A stretch of 64,000 bases of DNA from Chitinophaga varians (GCF_014529945.1 NZ_JACVFB010000002.1:806001-870000), one strand, 5' to 3'. Shown: positions 54,632 to 63,333, counted from the stretch's first letter. The notes: generated from the sequence alone by a model not told the origin. A program made the numbers and translations.

Positions 54632-54663
54632 CTTATTTGTAAACTATTCATTTATTTTACTAT

Positions 54664-54921
54664 ATGGATAGCAAAAAAGAAAACTCCAAGAAAATACACC
54701 TTGATCCGGATGACCAGCTAGCAAAGTTGGGCGCACGAATCAAGGCGCTCCGTATCAAAGCCGGATACAAAAACTATGAGGTTTTCGCGTATGAAAATAA
54801 TATCCCCAGAGCGCAGTATGGCCGCTATGAGCAGGGAAAGGATTTGCGGTTTAGTAGTTTGGTGAAGGTGGTGAGTGCGTTGGGAATGACGATGGAGGAG
54901 TTTTTTGGAGAGGGGTTTTAG
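54664..54921 (+). CDS. XRE-family regulator
   Basis: 85 aa. A helix-turn-helix spans about 22-80: LGARIKALRIKAGYKNYEVF and NIPRAQYGRYEQGKDLRFSS. The gene lies directly behind tandem repeats and 59 bp before the TIR operon, in the same direction. It may regulate that operon, as is common for defence islands; this is inference. Confidence 0.88.
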   Translation: MDSKKENSKKIHLDPDDQLAKLGARIKALRIKAGYKNYEVFAYENNIPRAQYGRYEQGKDLRFSSLVKVVSALGMTMEEFFGEGF

Positions 54922-54980
54922 TAAAAGGGATTAAAAATGCTGTAAGTTTATAACTCCACGAATGAAAAAGTTAGTACAGA

Positions 54981-55538
54981 ATGGCCCTAAATAGATTCTA
55001 TTTACCCCATAGTAAAACACGGCAAGAGTTCCTTGCCCAAAATATTAAGTGCATTTTTATTTCTCATCAACAAAAAGATAAAGATCATGCACAAATAATT
55101 GCTGATTATTTGATGTCGGCAGGGCTTGATGTTTATTTCGATAAATATGATTCTGACCTACGTATCCATCATCAATCAGGTAATCCTAAGAAGGTAACAG
55201 AGGCAATCTGTAGCGGAATCAACAACAGTAGTCATATGTTAGTGTTAGTTTCCCCTAACACTTTAAGCTCAACTTGGGTTCCATTTGAAATTGGATACGG
55301 ATTTGATAAAATTGAGCTTTTAGTATTGTGCCTTAAAGGGATAGAAAAGGGCTCCTTACCTGAGTATATTCGTTCTGCCCCAATTATTCGTGATATATGG
55401 GATCTAAATAATAAGGTTAGTTTTTGGGGTGACAAAAGTTTGGAACAACTAACTAAGGCTAATGTAATTCCGGAATACTCTAGTTTACAAAATCCCTTGC
55501 GACATGTAATGGATTCGCTAATAATAGATAATTATTAA
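54981..55538 (+). CDS. TIR-domain protein
   Basis: 185 aa. A single TIR domain from about residue 22: CIFISHQQKDKDHAQIIADY, LDVYFDKYDSDL and MLVLVSPNTLSSTWVPFEIGYG, with the candidate catalytic Glu103 in the conserved W-x3-E. TIR domains of this type cleave NAD+ or make cyclic ADP-ribose signals. First gene of a four-gene operon with TIR and SLOG partners. Confidence 0.88.
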   Translation: MALNRFYLPHSKTRQEFLAQNIKCIFISHQQKDKDHAQIIADYLMSAGLDVYFDKYDSDLRIHHQSGNPKKVTEAICSGINNSSHMLVLVSPNTLSSTWVPFEIGYGFDKIELLVLCLKGIEKGSLPEYIRSAPIIRDIWDLNNKVSFWGDKSLEQLTKANVIPEYSSLQNPLRHVMDSLIIDNY

Positions 55539-55561
55539 AAAGTAGAAGGAAATCATTAAAC

Positions 55562-56758
55562 ATGAAACGCTATACCTCCCCATTAACGATTTATATTGTT
55601 TGGCATCCAAAATTTACACATGGAGAAAAAGTTGCGGAAAACATCTATACGAATTTTAACCGCGATGTAGAAAATCCACTTAGCAGGGGAATTGGAATCC
55701 CTGTTTTATTTAGATCAACACCATTAAAAAACCAGAAGGTTCCCAAGGAGATAGATCTGAATGCTTCAGACTACAATGCAATTTTGGTTTTGGTAGATGA
55801 TTATCTTTTTAATGATGACGATTGGAATATTTTTGTTAAAGACCTGGTTGAAAAAACTAAGTCTGATGATAAAAACCGAATTTTTCCAGTTGCATTTTCT
55901 GAAAATGCTTATTACTTCGAAGAAGCAACGCTAGGAAAAACCCAGTTCCTAAATGCCAAAACCAAAGGAGGAGAACATACAGAAGATGAGCTAAATAAAG
56001 CTATAGAAGGAATCAAACAGAGAATGTTACATGGGCTTTGCCGTTTGTTAATGGGTAAGAAGCCAACACATAAAGCCTCAGAAGAGATTGGGATACCCGC
56101 TCCCATTAAACTATTTATTAGTCATGCTAAAAAAGATGGAGAGAAAGAGGCTGAAGCATTTCGAAACTATATTGAATCATATACCAAGCTAAATACCTTC
56201 TTTGATGCAAATGATATTGCAGATGGTTACGCATTTGATAAACAGATAAGAAGTTCTATTTCCGAAGGTAAGGCCGCGTTAGTTGTATTTCATACTGATG
56301 TCTACTCTTCCAGAGAATGGTGTCAAATAGAGATATTAACAGCAAAACGATATATGGCGCCGATAGTCGTTGTCCACCATATTAATAAAGGAGAAAAGAG
56401 AAGTTTTCCTTATTTGGGTAACGTGCCAACTATAAAATACAATAATGACAACTTTAGTGAAATTATTGATTTAACATTATATCAAGTTTTAGTAAATTTA
56501 TACCATACTAGAAATTTAGAGAAAATTGCTAGTTTGTATAGGTCTGAGGATATATTAACTATGCATTTATCCTCTCCCCCTGAATTATTCAATTTCTTGG
56601 ATATTTTAAAAGCGAAAGAAGAAAATGGTGCTACAGAAAAAAGCTTGATAGTATTGTATCCCGATCCCCCACTTGGTATTGAAGAAATTGCTGTATTAGA
56701 CGGAATGAATGGTGATATTCACTTCTTGACACCGATTCAATTATCAACTTATTTCTAA
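55562..56758 (+). CDS. Tandem TIR-like and TIR protein
   Basis: 398 aa. The first domain (about 8-165) is TIR-like (IYIVWHPKFTHGEKVAENIY, ILVLVDDYLFNDDDWNIFVK) but lacks a Glu after its Trp. The second (about 182-310) is canonical: IKLFISHAKKDGEKEAEAF, FFDANDIADGYAFDKQI and SSREWCQIE with candidate catalytic Glu257. An 85-residue tail has no known motif. Preceded by AGAAGGAA; 23 bp after the TIR gene. Confidence 0.85.
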   Translation: MKRYTSPLTIYIVWHPKFTHGEKVAENIYTNFNRDVENPLSRGIGIPVLFRSTPLKNQKVPKEIDLNASDYNAILVLVDDYLFNDDDWNIFVKDLVEKTKSDDKNRIFPVAFSENAYYFEEATLGKTQFLNAKTKGGEHTEDELNKAIEGIKQRMLHGLCRLLMGKKPTHKASEEIGIPAPIKLFISHAKKDGEKEAEAFRNYIESYTKLNTFFDANDIADGYAFDKQIRSSISEGKAALVVFHTDVYSSREWCQIEILTAKRYMAPIVVVHHINKGEKRSFPYLGNVPTIKYNNDNFSEIIDLTLYQVLVNLYHTRNLEKIASLYRSEDILTMHLSSPPELFNFLDILKAKEENGATEKSLIVLYPDPPLGIEEIAVLDGMNGDIHFLTPIQLSTYF

Positions 56759-56762
56759 ATCA

Positions 56763-57719
56763 ATGGCAAAAAAGAAAGAAAATATCTCAGGAGTATCGAA
56801 GGAGTTGTCTCAAGCTATAAAGAAAAACATTAATAAAGAAAGGAAAAGAATCGATTTTCCACTAAAGGAAGTGGGAATTGGAATTTCGGTTTCAGAAAGT
56901 GAAGAATTTCTTGAGCTGGGATTTTCAGACATGCATCTTAAGGACATAACAATTGAATTAACAAGGTATTTATTGGTGAATGGGGCAAAATTGGTTTATG
57001 GAGGCGACTTGCGACAAGGAGGCTATACATTTATATTCTCAGAATTAGCCTTTCAATACAGAAAACAGGGAAATTCAGATGATCGATACTTTATCAATTA
57101 CTTTCCATGGCCGACCTACCTGCAATTGAGCAATGTTGATCTTGCACAATTTAAGAAAAATAGAGTTGAAATAGTACGCGTTCCTTGCGTCAATGAGTCG
57201 TTAAGTGATCAATGGACAGCTGAAGGTTTTTCTGAAAATCCTGAGAATCAAAAATTGCTGGCTGAATGTATTTCCAGCATGCGTGCTGAAATGGCGCAAG
57301 GTACGTTCGGGCGAATTTTTATAGGGGGTAGGCTGTCAGATTTTAGAGGTTTTTTGCCTGGAATATTAGAAGAAGCATTTATAGCTGCCCAAAAGAAGCA
57401 GCCACTTTATTTAGTTGGCGCTTTTGGAGGAGCTACTGGATTCTTAATCAGAGCGATAAAAGGTGAGAGGAGCGACTCACTAGCTAATGAATTAATAGAC
57501 ACTTTTCCGCCTTGGAGGGATTTGGGTCAAAAGGATGTTAAAAGGAATTATAAAAGCAAAATCAAGAAAGTGTTTGATTTCTTTAAAGATATGGGAGCTA
57601 ATGGATTAAGTGAGCTGAACGGATTGTCTATAGAGAGGAACAATATACTTTTTGATTCTGTTCATGTTCAAGAAATTATTTATCATATTCTAGATGGGCT
57701 AAAAAGCAAGGTCAAATGA
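56763..57719 (+). CDS. SLOG-domain protein
   Basis: 318 aa. After a basic start it shows SLOG (Rossmann-like, DprA/LOG and TRPM) motifs: VGIGISVSESEEF, KLVYGGDLRQGGYTFIFSEL, GRIFIGGRLSDFRGFLPGI and LYLVGAFGGATGFLIRAI. SLOG domains bind nucleotides, and ThsA of Thoeris uses one to sense cyclic ADP-ribose. The gene overlaps the next by 4 bp, so the products are made together. Confidence 0.78.
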   Translation: MAKKKENISGVSKELSQAIKKNINKERKRIDFPLKEVGIGISVSESEEFLELGFSDMHLKDITIELTRYLLVNGAKLVYGGDLRQGGYTFIFSELAFQYRKQGNSDDRYFINYFPWPTYLQLSNVDLAQFKKNRVEIVRVPCVNESLSDQWTAEGFSENPENQKLLAECISSMRAEMAQGTFGRIFIGGRLSDFRGFLPGILEEAFIAAQKKQPLYLVGAFGGATGFLIRAIKGERSDSLANELIDTFPPWRDLGQKDVKRNYKSKIKKVFDFFKDMGANGLSELNGLSIERNNILFDSVHVQEIIYHILDGLKSKVK

Positions 57720-58744
57720 AGTTTTACATTGTAGGAAGCAGTATTTCGGCAGAGAGCGAGGACGAAAAAGTAAAGTTTAATTTATTTTGCAATGCATTAG
57801 GGAGATGTTTGGCAAACATTAATGCTACCTTGAATTTGTGTAGTCCATATGAAGATTCTGCTGATTATCAACTATTACAAGGAATAGGACAATTGGCAAA
57901 AGTGAATTTAGAAATCAAATTATATTTTCCCGCAACAAATGAAATAAGGACGAAATGGAACGAGTTATTAGTTGGCATGGATGATATAAGCGTTGAAAAA
58001 TTTCCTCAAGAAAGTGCTTTGACGCAAGAAAAAATTGACCGAAAGTATGCATGGCTATTCAGCCAAATTCAAGCAGTCAAAAATTCCAATTATGTATTTG
58101 TAATAGGGGGTAATACCTCTGGTGCCTCCAACTTGTTAGCTAGAGTAGCAGATATGGAGGATTCTCAAGTTATTCCATTCCCGCAATTCAAGGGAGTAGG
58201 TGAGATTTTTTTTAATAAAAAGTATTATCAGCTTTTGGATAACTGGGGCAAGAATTTCGTCGACTTGCTTGGGAATAATGATCAATTAGAGAAAGTTATT
58301 CATAATTTAATGGAACCTCCAATTACGGTAGATCCCCAAACATCGAGAAAAGCAGACAAAAAAATATATTTTATAAGTTATGCGAAGAAGCGAAATTCCG
58401 AGGCAGACTTTTTAGAGACATTATTAAGGAGGAGAAACCTGAATGTAATAAGAGACGAAAATGACTTCATTCCTGGAACTGATGTTTCGAATGCTATAAT
58501 GGAATCAATTGCTCAATGTGATGTCTTTATAGCATTATGGTGTTGTGAATATGCATGTAGCCCATGGTGTTTTGACGAATTGCATAAGGCACTGGAATCA
58601 AATAAAAAAAACGGAAAAGAAATTTGGATATTGTCGCTGGATCGTACTAGAATGGTTCATCCAGAAGCAAGAAAGATGCTGATGTATGATGCATTTACAA
58701 GAGATTCTTTAGAAGCAAAAATTCTGAGCCTTTTGGGTAGATAA
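57716..58744 (+). CDS. SLOG-TIR fusion protein
   Basis: 342 aa. The N-terminal 200 residues are SLOG-like: MKFYIVGSSISAESEDEKV, LNLCSPYEDSADYQLLQ and YVFVIGGNTSGASNLL. The C-terminal TIR (about 215-342) has IYFISYAKKRNSEADFLE, VIRDENDFIPGTDVSNAI and CSPWCFDE with candidate catalytic Glu288. The design fits a ligand-sensing domain coupled to an NADase effector. Stop lies 24 bp from the convergent operon. Confidence 0.82.
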   Translation: MKFYIVGSSISAESEDEKVKFNLFCNALGRCLANINATLNLCSPYEDSADYQLLQGIGQLAKVNLEIKLYFPATNEIRTKWNELLVGMDDISVEKFPQESALTQEKIDRKYAWLFSQIQAVKNSNYVFVIGGNTSGASNLLARVADMEDSQVIPFPQFKGVGEIFFNKKYYQLLDNWGKNFVDLLGNNDQLEKVIHNLMEPPITVDPQTSRKADKKIYFISYAKKRNSEADFLETLLRRRNLNVIRDENDFIPGTDVSNAIMESIAQCDVFIALWCCEYACSPWCFDELHKALESNKKNGKEIWILSLDRTRMVHPEARKMLMYDAFTRDSLEAKILSLLGR

Positions 58745-58767
58745 TTTTTTAAATAAATTGCAATCCT

Positions 58768-59418
58768 TTATGAAGGAAGGATGATTTTATCAGTCTTAGC
58801 AGAATAGTGAGCAACACTGATTTCAAAATTAAAAGGGTTCGCAAGAACTATGTTTAGAGATGTAGAATAGTTCTTTTCAATCCATTCGACTAATCCTCTC
58901 GCTTGGCTATATGGATATTTACGATGGTTTCGTTTATTTTTATATCCAATATCCGTAAGTATTCTCTCTGGTATTACTGGAGCATTTGACCCAAAATAGT
59001 AAAAATTTTTGGACAAAAGTACAAATTCGGATCCAGTATCTCGTTCAAGATTATGTTCGTTAATGGTCCCATCTGGGTTACTATGATGGGAATGCGCCTG
59101 CTGCCATAATCCGTCTTTTTTATAATAAATATTGTCACCAACTAAGGTTTTCTTACTTCCATTCCTTGCAGGCTTTTTTGATCTAAATTCTGCATTGTTC
59201 CAGTATTCATCAAATGTGATCTTTTGAGTGACTTTCATTGCATAGATACATTTGCCAGTTGCTCGCAATGCTCCACCACCAACGCCAATGATCCAATCAT
59301 CAACCTGAGCTGTATTTCTAATATTTGGTTTGCACGTTGCCAAGCTACAAATACCATGAAACGGATTTGGAGCAAATCCAAAGTCGCGGGCCACAACATA
59401 AATATATACATTTTTCAT
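58768..59418 (-). CDS. Nmad2-family nucleotide-modification-associated protein
   Basis: 216 aa. YIYVVARDFGFAPNPFHGI at the start, then CSLATCKPNIRN, WIIGVGGG and SKKTLVGDNIYY are the Nmad2 hallmarks (nucleotide modification associated domain 2). This domain was noticed beside DNA-modifying genes and its reaction is unknown. Last gene of the minus-strand operon, 12 bp after the TIR gene. Confidence 0.8.
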   Translation of the reverse strand: MKNVYIYVVARDFGFAPNPFHGICSLATCKPNIRNTAQVDDWIIGVGGGALRATGKCIYAMKVTQKITFDEYWNNAEFRSKKPARNGSKKTLVGDNIYYKKDGLWQQAHSHHSNPDGTINEHNLERDTGSEFVLLSKNFYYFGSNAPVIPERILTDIGYKNKRNHRKYPYSQARGLVEWIEKNYSTSLNIVLANPFNFEISVAHYSAKTDKIILPS

Positions 59419-59430
59419 CTTCAGAATAAC

Positions 59431-59922
59431 TTAACAGGTAGAGGTAGGAGCCTTCAGTGGTTCGCGTGGGCTACCATCAGGTTTTTCAAAATTATTTTCA
59501 CCATCAATTGCTGCCATAATACTATTCGTATTCCACTTTACAATTGCATCACCATAGTTGGTTAAATTTTCGGGAATATCTGCTTCGGAACCTCCTTGAA
59601 CATAAACACCTACTATTCTTTTTCCCTGCTCATGAGCTTTCTTTATCTCCCAGTTTACCCAAGGTCGAGTATGGGTGTCTTTCCCAATTAGTACAACAAC
59701 GGTTCCTGCCCATGATATTTTTATTTTCAACAACCTTTTAATTGTTTCATCACTTACCTTTTTCTCATCTAACCGTTTTTGGTTTTCTGGTTTTGCTCTT
59801 ATAGAACTATTTCGAATATCGAAACCATGTCCATTTAGTAACTTTGTAAGTTTTGTTACTTCACCGTCGTCTTGATGAAAGTGACTTATGAAAAGATGTC
59901 GCCGTTTGGTTTCTCCTGACAT
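59431..59922 (-). CDS. DUF1863-type TIR protein (ThsB-like)
   Basis: 163 aa. HLFISHFHQDDGEVTKLTKL, then VVVLIGKDTHTRPWVNWEI with candidate catalytic Glu92 and IVGVYVQGG. This is the TIR-like PF08937 form found in Thoeris ThsB. It overlaps the 3' end of the kinase-family gene by 37 bp. The C-terminal 30 residues look unstructured. Probably makes or cleaves an NAD-derived molecule. Confidence 0.85.
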   Translation of the reverse strand: MSGETKRRHLFISHFHQDDGEVTKLTKLLNGHGFDIRNSSIRAKPENQKRLDEKKVSDETIKRLLKIKISWAGTVVVLIGKDTHTRPWVNWEIKKAHEQGKRIVGVYVQGGSEADIPENLTNYGDAIVKWNTNSIMAAIDGENNFEKPDGSPREPLKAPTSTC

Positions 59923-60902
59923 ATTTTTGGAATTTTATGATTAATGTCCCATTTGGGAGGAAAAAAAAGAGAAATGTCGCTATGGTCAATTGAATATTTC
60001 TGTTTAATTCTAGATCTACCAGAAGTGCTATTAAGCTCAGGATTGGAGGCCCTTAAGTACTTGTCGACTTCACAAAATATATTTTGGCAATCAATTAGTT
60101 GTAATGGACGACCCCAAAGCTCAATAGGTTCGATGTTGAGTCTGTTGCATTCTAATTCCTGAGTGTCTGCCATCATCTTGATCACATCTTCAAAGGTGTA
60201 GTCACCAAGAGATTCAAAGCACTTATTAATACCATTCTGGGCACCTGGGCCAGCAATCACAAAATCCATTTCAGAAAAATTTAGAATGGTACTATAATTC
60301 AGATCAATTGTATATTGGAATGCAAGAAACTTTCCTATTGAGGGATAACTCAGAAGTTTACTGTAAACATCATTTAAAGTTTTGCATGATGACGTTAAAT
60401 CTGGCATGTTGTCTTTTAGCATTCTCATTAACAATTCTAGGTGGTTAGTATGCTTGAATTTGTACCCAAATACATTTCCTGCGGAGGGCATTATATATGC
60501 GGCTGAGTAGATTGTTTTGTTATGCGTCATACGCTCGGTTAGAAATTTATCATATTTGTCAACTGAAAAATTTCTGTAGCTAATAGCATTAAGTTTTTTT
60601 TCTAAATAATTATATGTCTCTATCTTGTTGAATATCTTAAAGAGTAATGTTTTGAAGAATATCTCTTTGGGGTCTTGCTCACTATATTGTAAATGTATAA
60701 GATATTGGCTTACTCTATCAGCGGCCCGAAAAACATTAGTAAAGCGAAATTTATTAAGTATGGGGTCATCTGTCCATGGGCCAATAGGATTTGAAAGTCG
60801 AGCGAGGAAAATATCTAATCGCTTTCTTGCAAACAACCAATATATATCATAAACGAATGATTTTTTAGGTCGAATAAGCTTAACGAAATGAGTGTACGCC
60901 AT
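59886..60902 (-). CDS. 5-hmdU DNA kinase / thymine pyrophosphorylase family protein
   Basis: 338 aa. The segment GPWTDDPILNKFRFTNVFR with ADRVSQYLI after it is the signature of the helical 5-hydroxymethyluracil DNA kinase family (alpha-glutamyl/putrescinyl thymine pyrophosphorylase), known from phages with modified thymine. Near the C-terminus IEPIELWGRPLQLIDCQNIF is also conserved. In a host genome it may act on or recognise modified nucleotides. Confidence 0.8.
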   Translation of the reverse strand: MAYTHFVKLIRPKKSFVYDIYWLFARKRLDIFLARLSNPIGPWTDDPILNKFRFTNVFRAADRVSQYLIHLQYSEQDPKEIFFKTLLFKIFNKIETYNYLEKKLNAISYRNFSVDKYDKFLTERMTHNKTIYSAAYIMPSAGNVFGYKFKHTNHLELLMRMLKDNMPDLTSSCKTLNDVYSKLLSYPSIGKFLAFQYTIDLNYSTILNFSEMDFVIAGPGAQNGINKCFESLGDYTFEDVIKMMADTQELECNRLNIEPIELWGRPLQLIDCQNIFCEVDKYLRASNPELNSTSGRSRIKQKYSIDHSDISLFFPPKWDINHKIPKICQEKPNGDIFS

Positions 60903-60930
60903 TTTAAAATTTTATTGTGCTAAACCAAGG

Positions 60931-61818
60931 CTAAATCCCTAAATAATCTAGCCTTCTATCTTTAGGAGAAACCATAACTTTCCCTCCTTTGTTTTCTAAA
61001 AGTTTATGAAATACTTTATAGGAGCCAAGTATTGCTTTTTCCCATTGAAAAGAAGAAACTGAGGATACTTCTAGGTCCACAACTAACTGTTTTATGCTAT
61101 TTAGCAGTTCGGTGTCAATTCGATCACTAGCTTGCAGCATTTTGTTACCTTTTGCATAATTATATACAATTAATGTAATAGCTTCTTCAGCTACCTGTGG
61201 TCTCCCTTTATCTTCCGTATCCCAGGTAGTATGATTACTTTTCCGTTTCAGGTCCATAAGGTCTCTCATTACAGGAGACCAGCCCAGATAAGCGACGTGA
61301 CCCAAGTGGAATACGTCATGGAAGCGATAGTTATTTGGTTCTTTGGCATTGTCGGTTAGCGGATCGCCTATTGTGACCTGTTGCCCATCGCCTTTTTCCC
61401 ATACCATTTTAACTTGGGAGAGGCCATTGGGGGTTTGTTGTTGGGTAAAATTGATAGTGAAGGAATCCGGAAATTTCTCAGGGTAGTTAATATCAAATCT
61501 AGGAATATCAATGAGATTTTGTTCCAAGAACCGATCCTTTGTCTTTGCTAAATTACTGACTGCGATATCCCCAAGTTTAATATTATTCTGAGTCGCAATT
61601 AAAGCCACATACCAGAGGACATCACCTAATTCCTCCTTTAACTTTTCATGAAAGTTGCCAAACCCGTCCCCATCCCTAATGTATTTTTTTAAAGTGGTCA
61701 AGACTGTTCCGGATTCTCCCGCCAATCCTAAAAATCCAAGATGTGAGCCTATTTCATTTTGGGAATTATAAGATTGAATTGTAGTGGCTGCAGATGTTTG
61801 GTATTCGTTTAGTGTCAT
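60931..61818 (-). CDS. MazG-like pyrophosphohydrolase with MazG_C domain
   Basis: 295 aa from MTLNEYQTSAATTIQ (ATG at 61818). An ATG at 61917 would add a membrane-like helix, but MazG proteins usually start as chosen. The MazG domain (about 1-100) has GLAGESG and KLKEELGDVLWYVALIA with the metal-binding acidic residues. The C-terminal domain carries RFHDVFHLGHVAYLGWSPVM and RPQVAEEAITLIVYNYA, a MazG_C-like pattern. It should hydrolyse NTPs, perhaps unusual ones. First gene of its operon. Confidence 0.82.
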   Translation of the reverse strand: MTLNEYQTSAATTIQSYNSQNEIGSHLGFLGLAGESGTVLTTLKKYIRDGDGFGNFHEKLKEELGDVLWYVALIATQNNIKLGDIAVSNLAKTKDRFLEQNLIDIPRFDINYPEKFPDSFTINFTQQQTPNGLSQVKMVWEKGDGQQVTIGDPLTDNAKEPNNYRFHDVFHLGHVAYLGWSPVMRDLMDLKRKSNHTTWDTEDKGRPQVAEEAITLIVYNYAKGNKMLQASDRIDTELLNSIKQLVVDLEVSSVSSFQWEKAILGSYKVFHKLLENKGGKVMVSPKDRRLDYLGI

Positions 61819-61942
61819 TAATGTTTGGAGTTTGGGGTTAAATATCTTATGTGCTACAAGAATAACTAAGATAAGAGAAAAAGATAAAGAAAGATAAAAA
61901 ATGAATGTAGTTAACATTTGGTTTACAATTTGCTCGAGCCCA

Positions 61943-63166
61943 TCAAAACTCCACCAACTTCCTCGCATATTCCTCCTGTACTCCCATTTCAAACCCCGCA
62001 AAATATCTCTCCGTGGTCATCAAACTTTGATGTCCTAGGTTGGTACTGGCGAGTTTGAGCGGCGCGCCGCTCTGAACAAGGATTGTAGCATATGAATGCC
62101 GAGCGACATAGGTAGTCACCGGCATTTCAAAGCCCAGATCCTCTCCCATCTTCTTCATCCACTTATTGGTGTTCTTAGTGAACTGTTTAACCTTCTTACG
62201 GATGGTTTCTGCGCCATCTCCTAACTCTGCAATGTTGAAGATATAGCCTTCCGGGTGGGTATATGGCTGGCCCCATTTGGCGATGATCTGGTCAATGTAC
62301 GTGTTCCGGGTGGCTATAATGTTAACAGGACTCCCCTTGGTGGTACGTTTCGTCTTTTCCCGAAGGAAGGTAATATAGGATGGATGGGCATTTCGGCGCT
62401 TCAGCAAAGCAATGTCCATCATGTTGATGCCATTACATAGGTAGCTGAATATCCAGAAGTCTTTCGCCTTTTCCATGCCGGAACCCTGATCGGTAGGATA
62501 TTCGAAGATCTTTTTCAGCTGGGATTTAGACAGGGCCTTTTTAATATTCTTACCGGTGGGGATAATGTATTTACGTTTCCCGAATGGGTAAGCTTCCGGC
62601 TTAATAAGGCCATTTTCACGGGCAATATTCATTATGGTCCGGAGGGGCCGCAGGTAAATGCCAACCGTTGTGATGGAGCGACCCCGGGACAACATCCAGG
62701 CTTCAAACCCCTCCAGATACTCTTTGGTGATATGGGCGAGCTGAGGAGCCCTGCGATACTTTTTCAGACAGTTAATAGAGGAAGTATATGAGTCGGCGGT
62801 GCCGTGCTGGTCTTTTGATTTTAGCTCAGATATATAGTTATTGTATAATATTTCTATGGATTCCGTGTAAATCCGCTCCTCAAAGAAGCTGGACTCAAAT
62901 TGGGAGAAAGAGAAAGGAACAATCCCCTCGCAGCACCGTTCCGCGTCTTTTTCAATAATACCTATCTCCTGACGGATTCGCCGGAGGTCGCCTTTGGCTT
63001 CAGCAGTATTCAGCTGGTCCCATTCCGCAGCCGTGGCGTCGTAGCCGGTAGCGTAGTACTTGCGGACCCCTTTATAGGTTACCCGGAGCTTTAAGGGGAA
63101 CCGCTCGCCATTTTTAACCCTCCGGAGGTCCGGGACCACTTTGATATTCACCTTATCCTGCTTCAT
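61943..63166 (-). CDS. int: Tyrosine site-specific integrase
   Basis: 407 aa. An arm-binding domain (about 5-100), a SAM-like core-binding domain (about 110-215) and a C-terminal catalytic domain with ARHSYATILV (Arg356), LGHQSLMTTERYF (His379, nucleophile Tyr388). The first catalytic Arg region reads YLCNGINMMDIALLK, where the usual Arg is not seen; this variant is frequent in Bacteroidota integrases. It lies 168 bp from the right attachment site and should catalyse integration. Confidence 0.93.
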   Translation of the reverse strand: MKQDKVNIKVVPDLRRVKNGERFPLKLRVTYKGVRKYYATGYDATAAEWDQLNTAEAKGDLRRIRQEIGIIEKDAERCCEGIVPFSFSQFESSFFEERIYTESIEILYNNYISELKSKDQHGTADSYTSSINCLKKYRRAPQLAHITKEYLEGFEAWMLSRGRSITTVGIYLRPLRTIMNIARENGLIKPEAYPFGKRKYIIPTGKNIKKALSKSQLKKIFEYPTDQGSGMEKAKDFWIFSYLCNGINMMDIALLKRRNAHPSYITFLREKTKRTTKGSPVNIIATRNTYIDQIIAKWGQPYTHPEGYIFNIAELGDGAETIRKKVKQFTKNTNKWMKKMGEDLGFEMPVTTYVARHSYATILVQSGAPLKLASTNLGHQSLMTTERYFAGFEMGVQEEYARKLVEF

Positions 63167-63185
63167 GATAATTTCAGTGATTGTT

Positions 63186-63209
63186 TTTGATACATATTTT
63201 GATACATGT
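63186..63209 (+). repeat. Tandem 12-bp repeats, right element end
   Basis: TTTGATACATAT and TTTGATACATGT in direct tandem, the same orientation as the left pair at 48877-48900. They lie 20 bp before the integrase start, so integrase binding could also repress its own gene. Confidence 0.7.
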
Positions 63210-63300
63210 TTCTGAAAAATATCCCGAAATGATATAATGCAAGTGTAGGTATAAATTCAATGCAAAGCGCCATGGTAAAGGATTGCTGACGTAATCCGGG

Positions 63301-63320
63301 GTAACTGAAAGTAACTGAAA
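63301..63320 (+). repeat. Tandem 10-bp repeat near attR
   Basis: GTAACTGAAA twice in direct tandem, 13 bp before the right attachment site. No copy was found at the left end. It could bind integrase or excisionase. Confidence 0.5.
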
Positions 63321-63333
63321 ATATGAATTTTAA

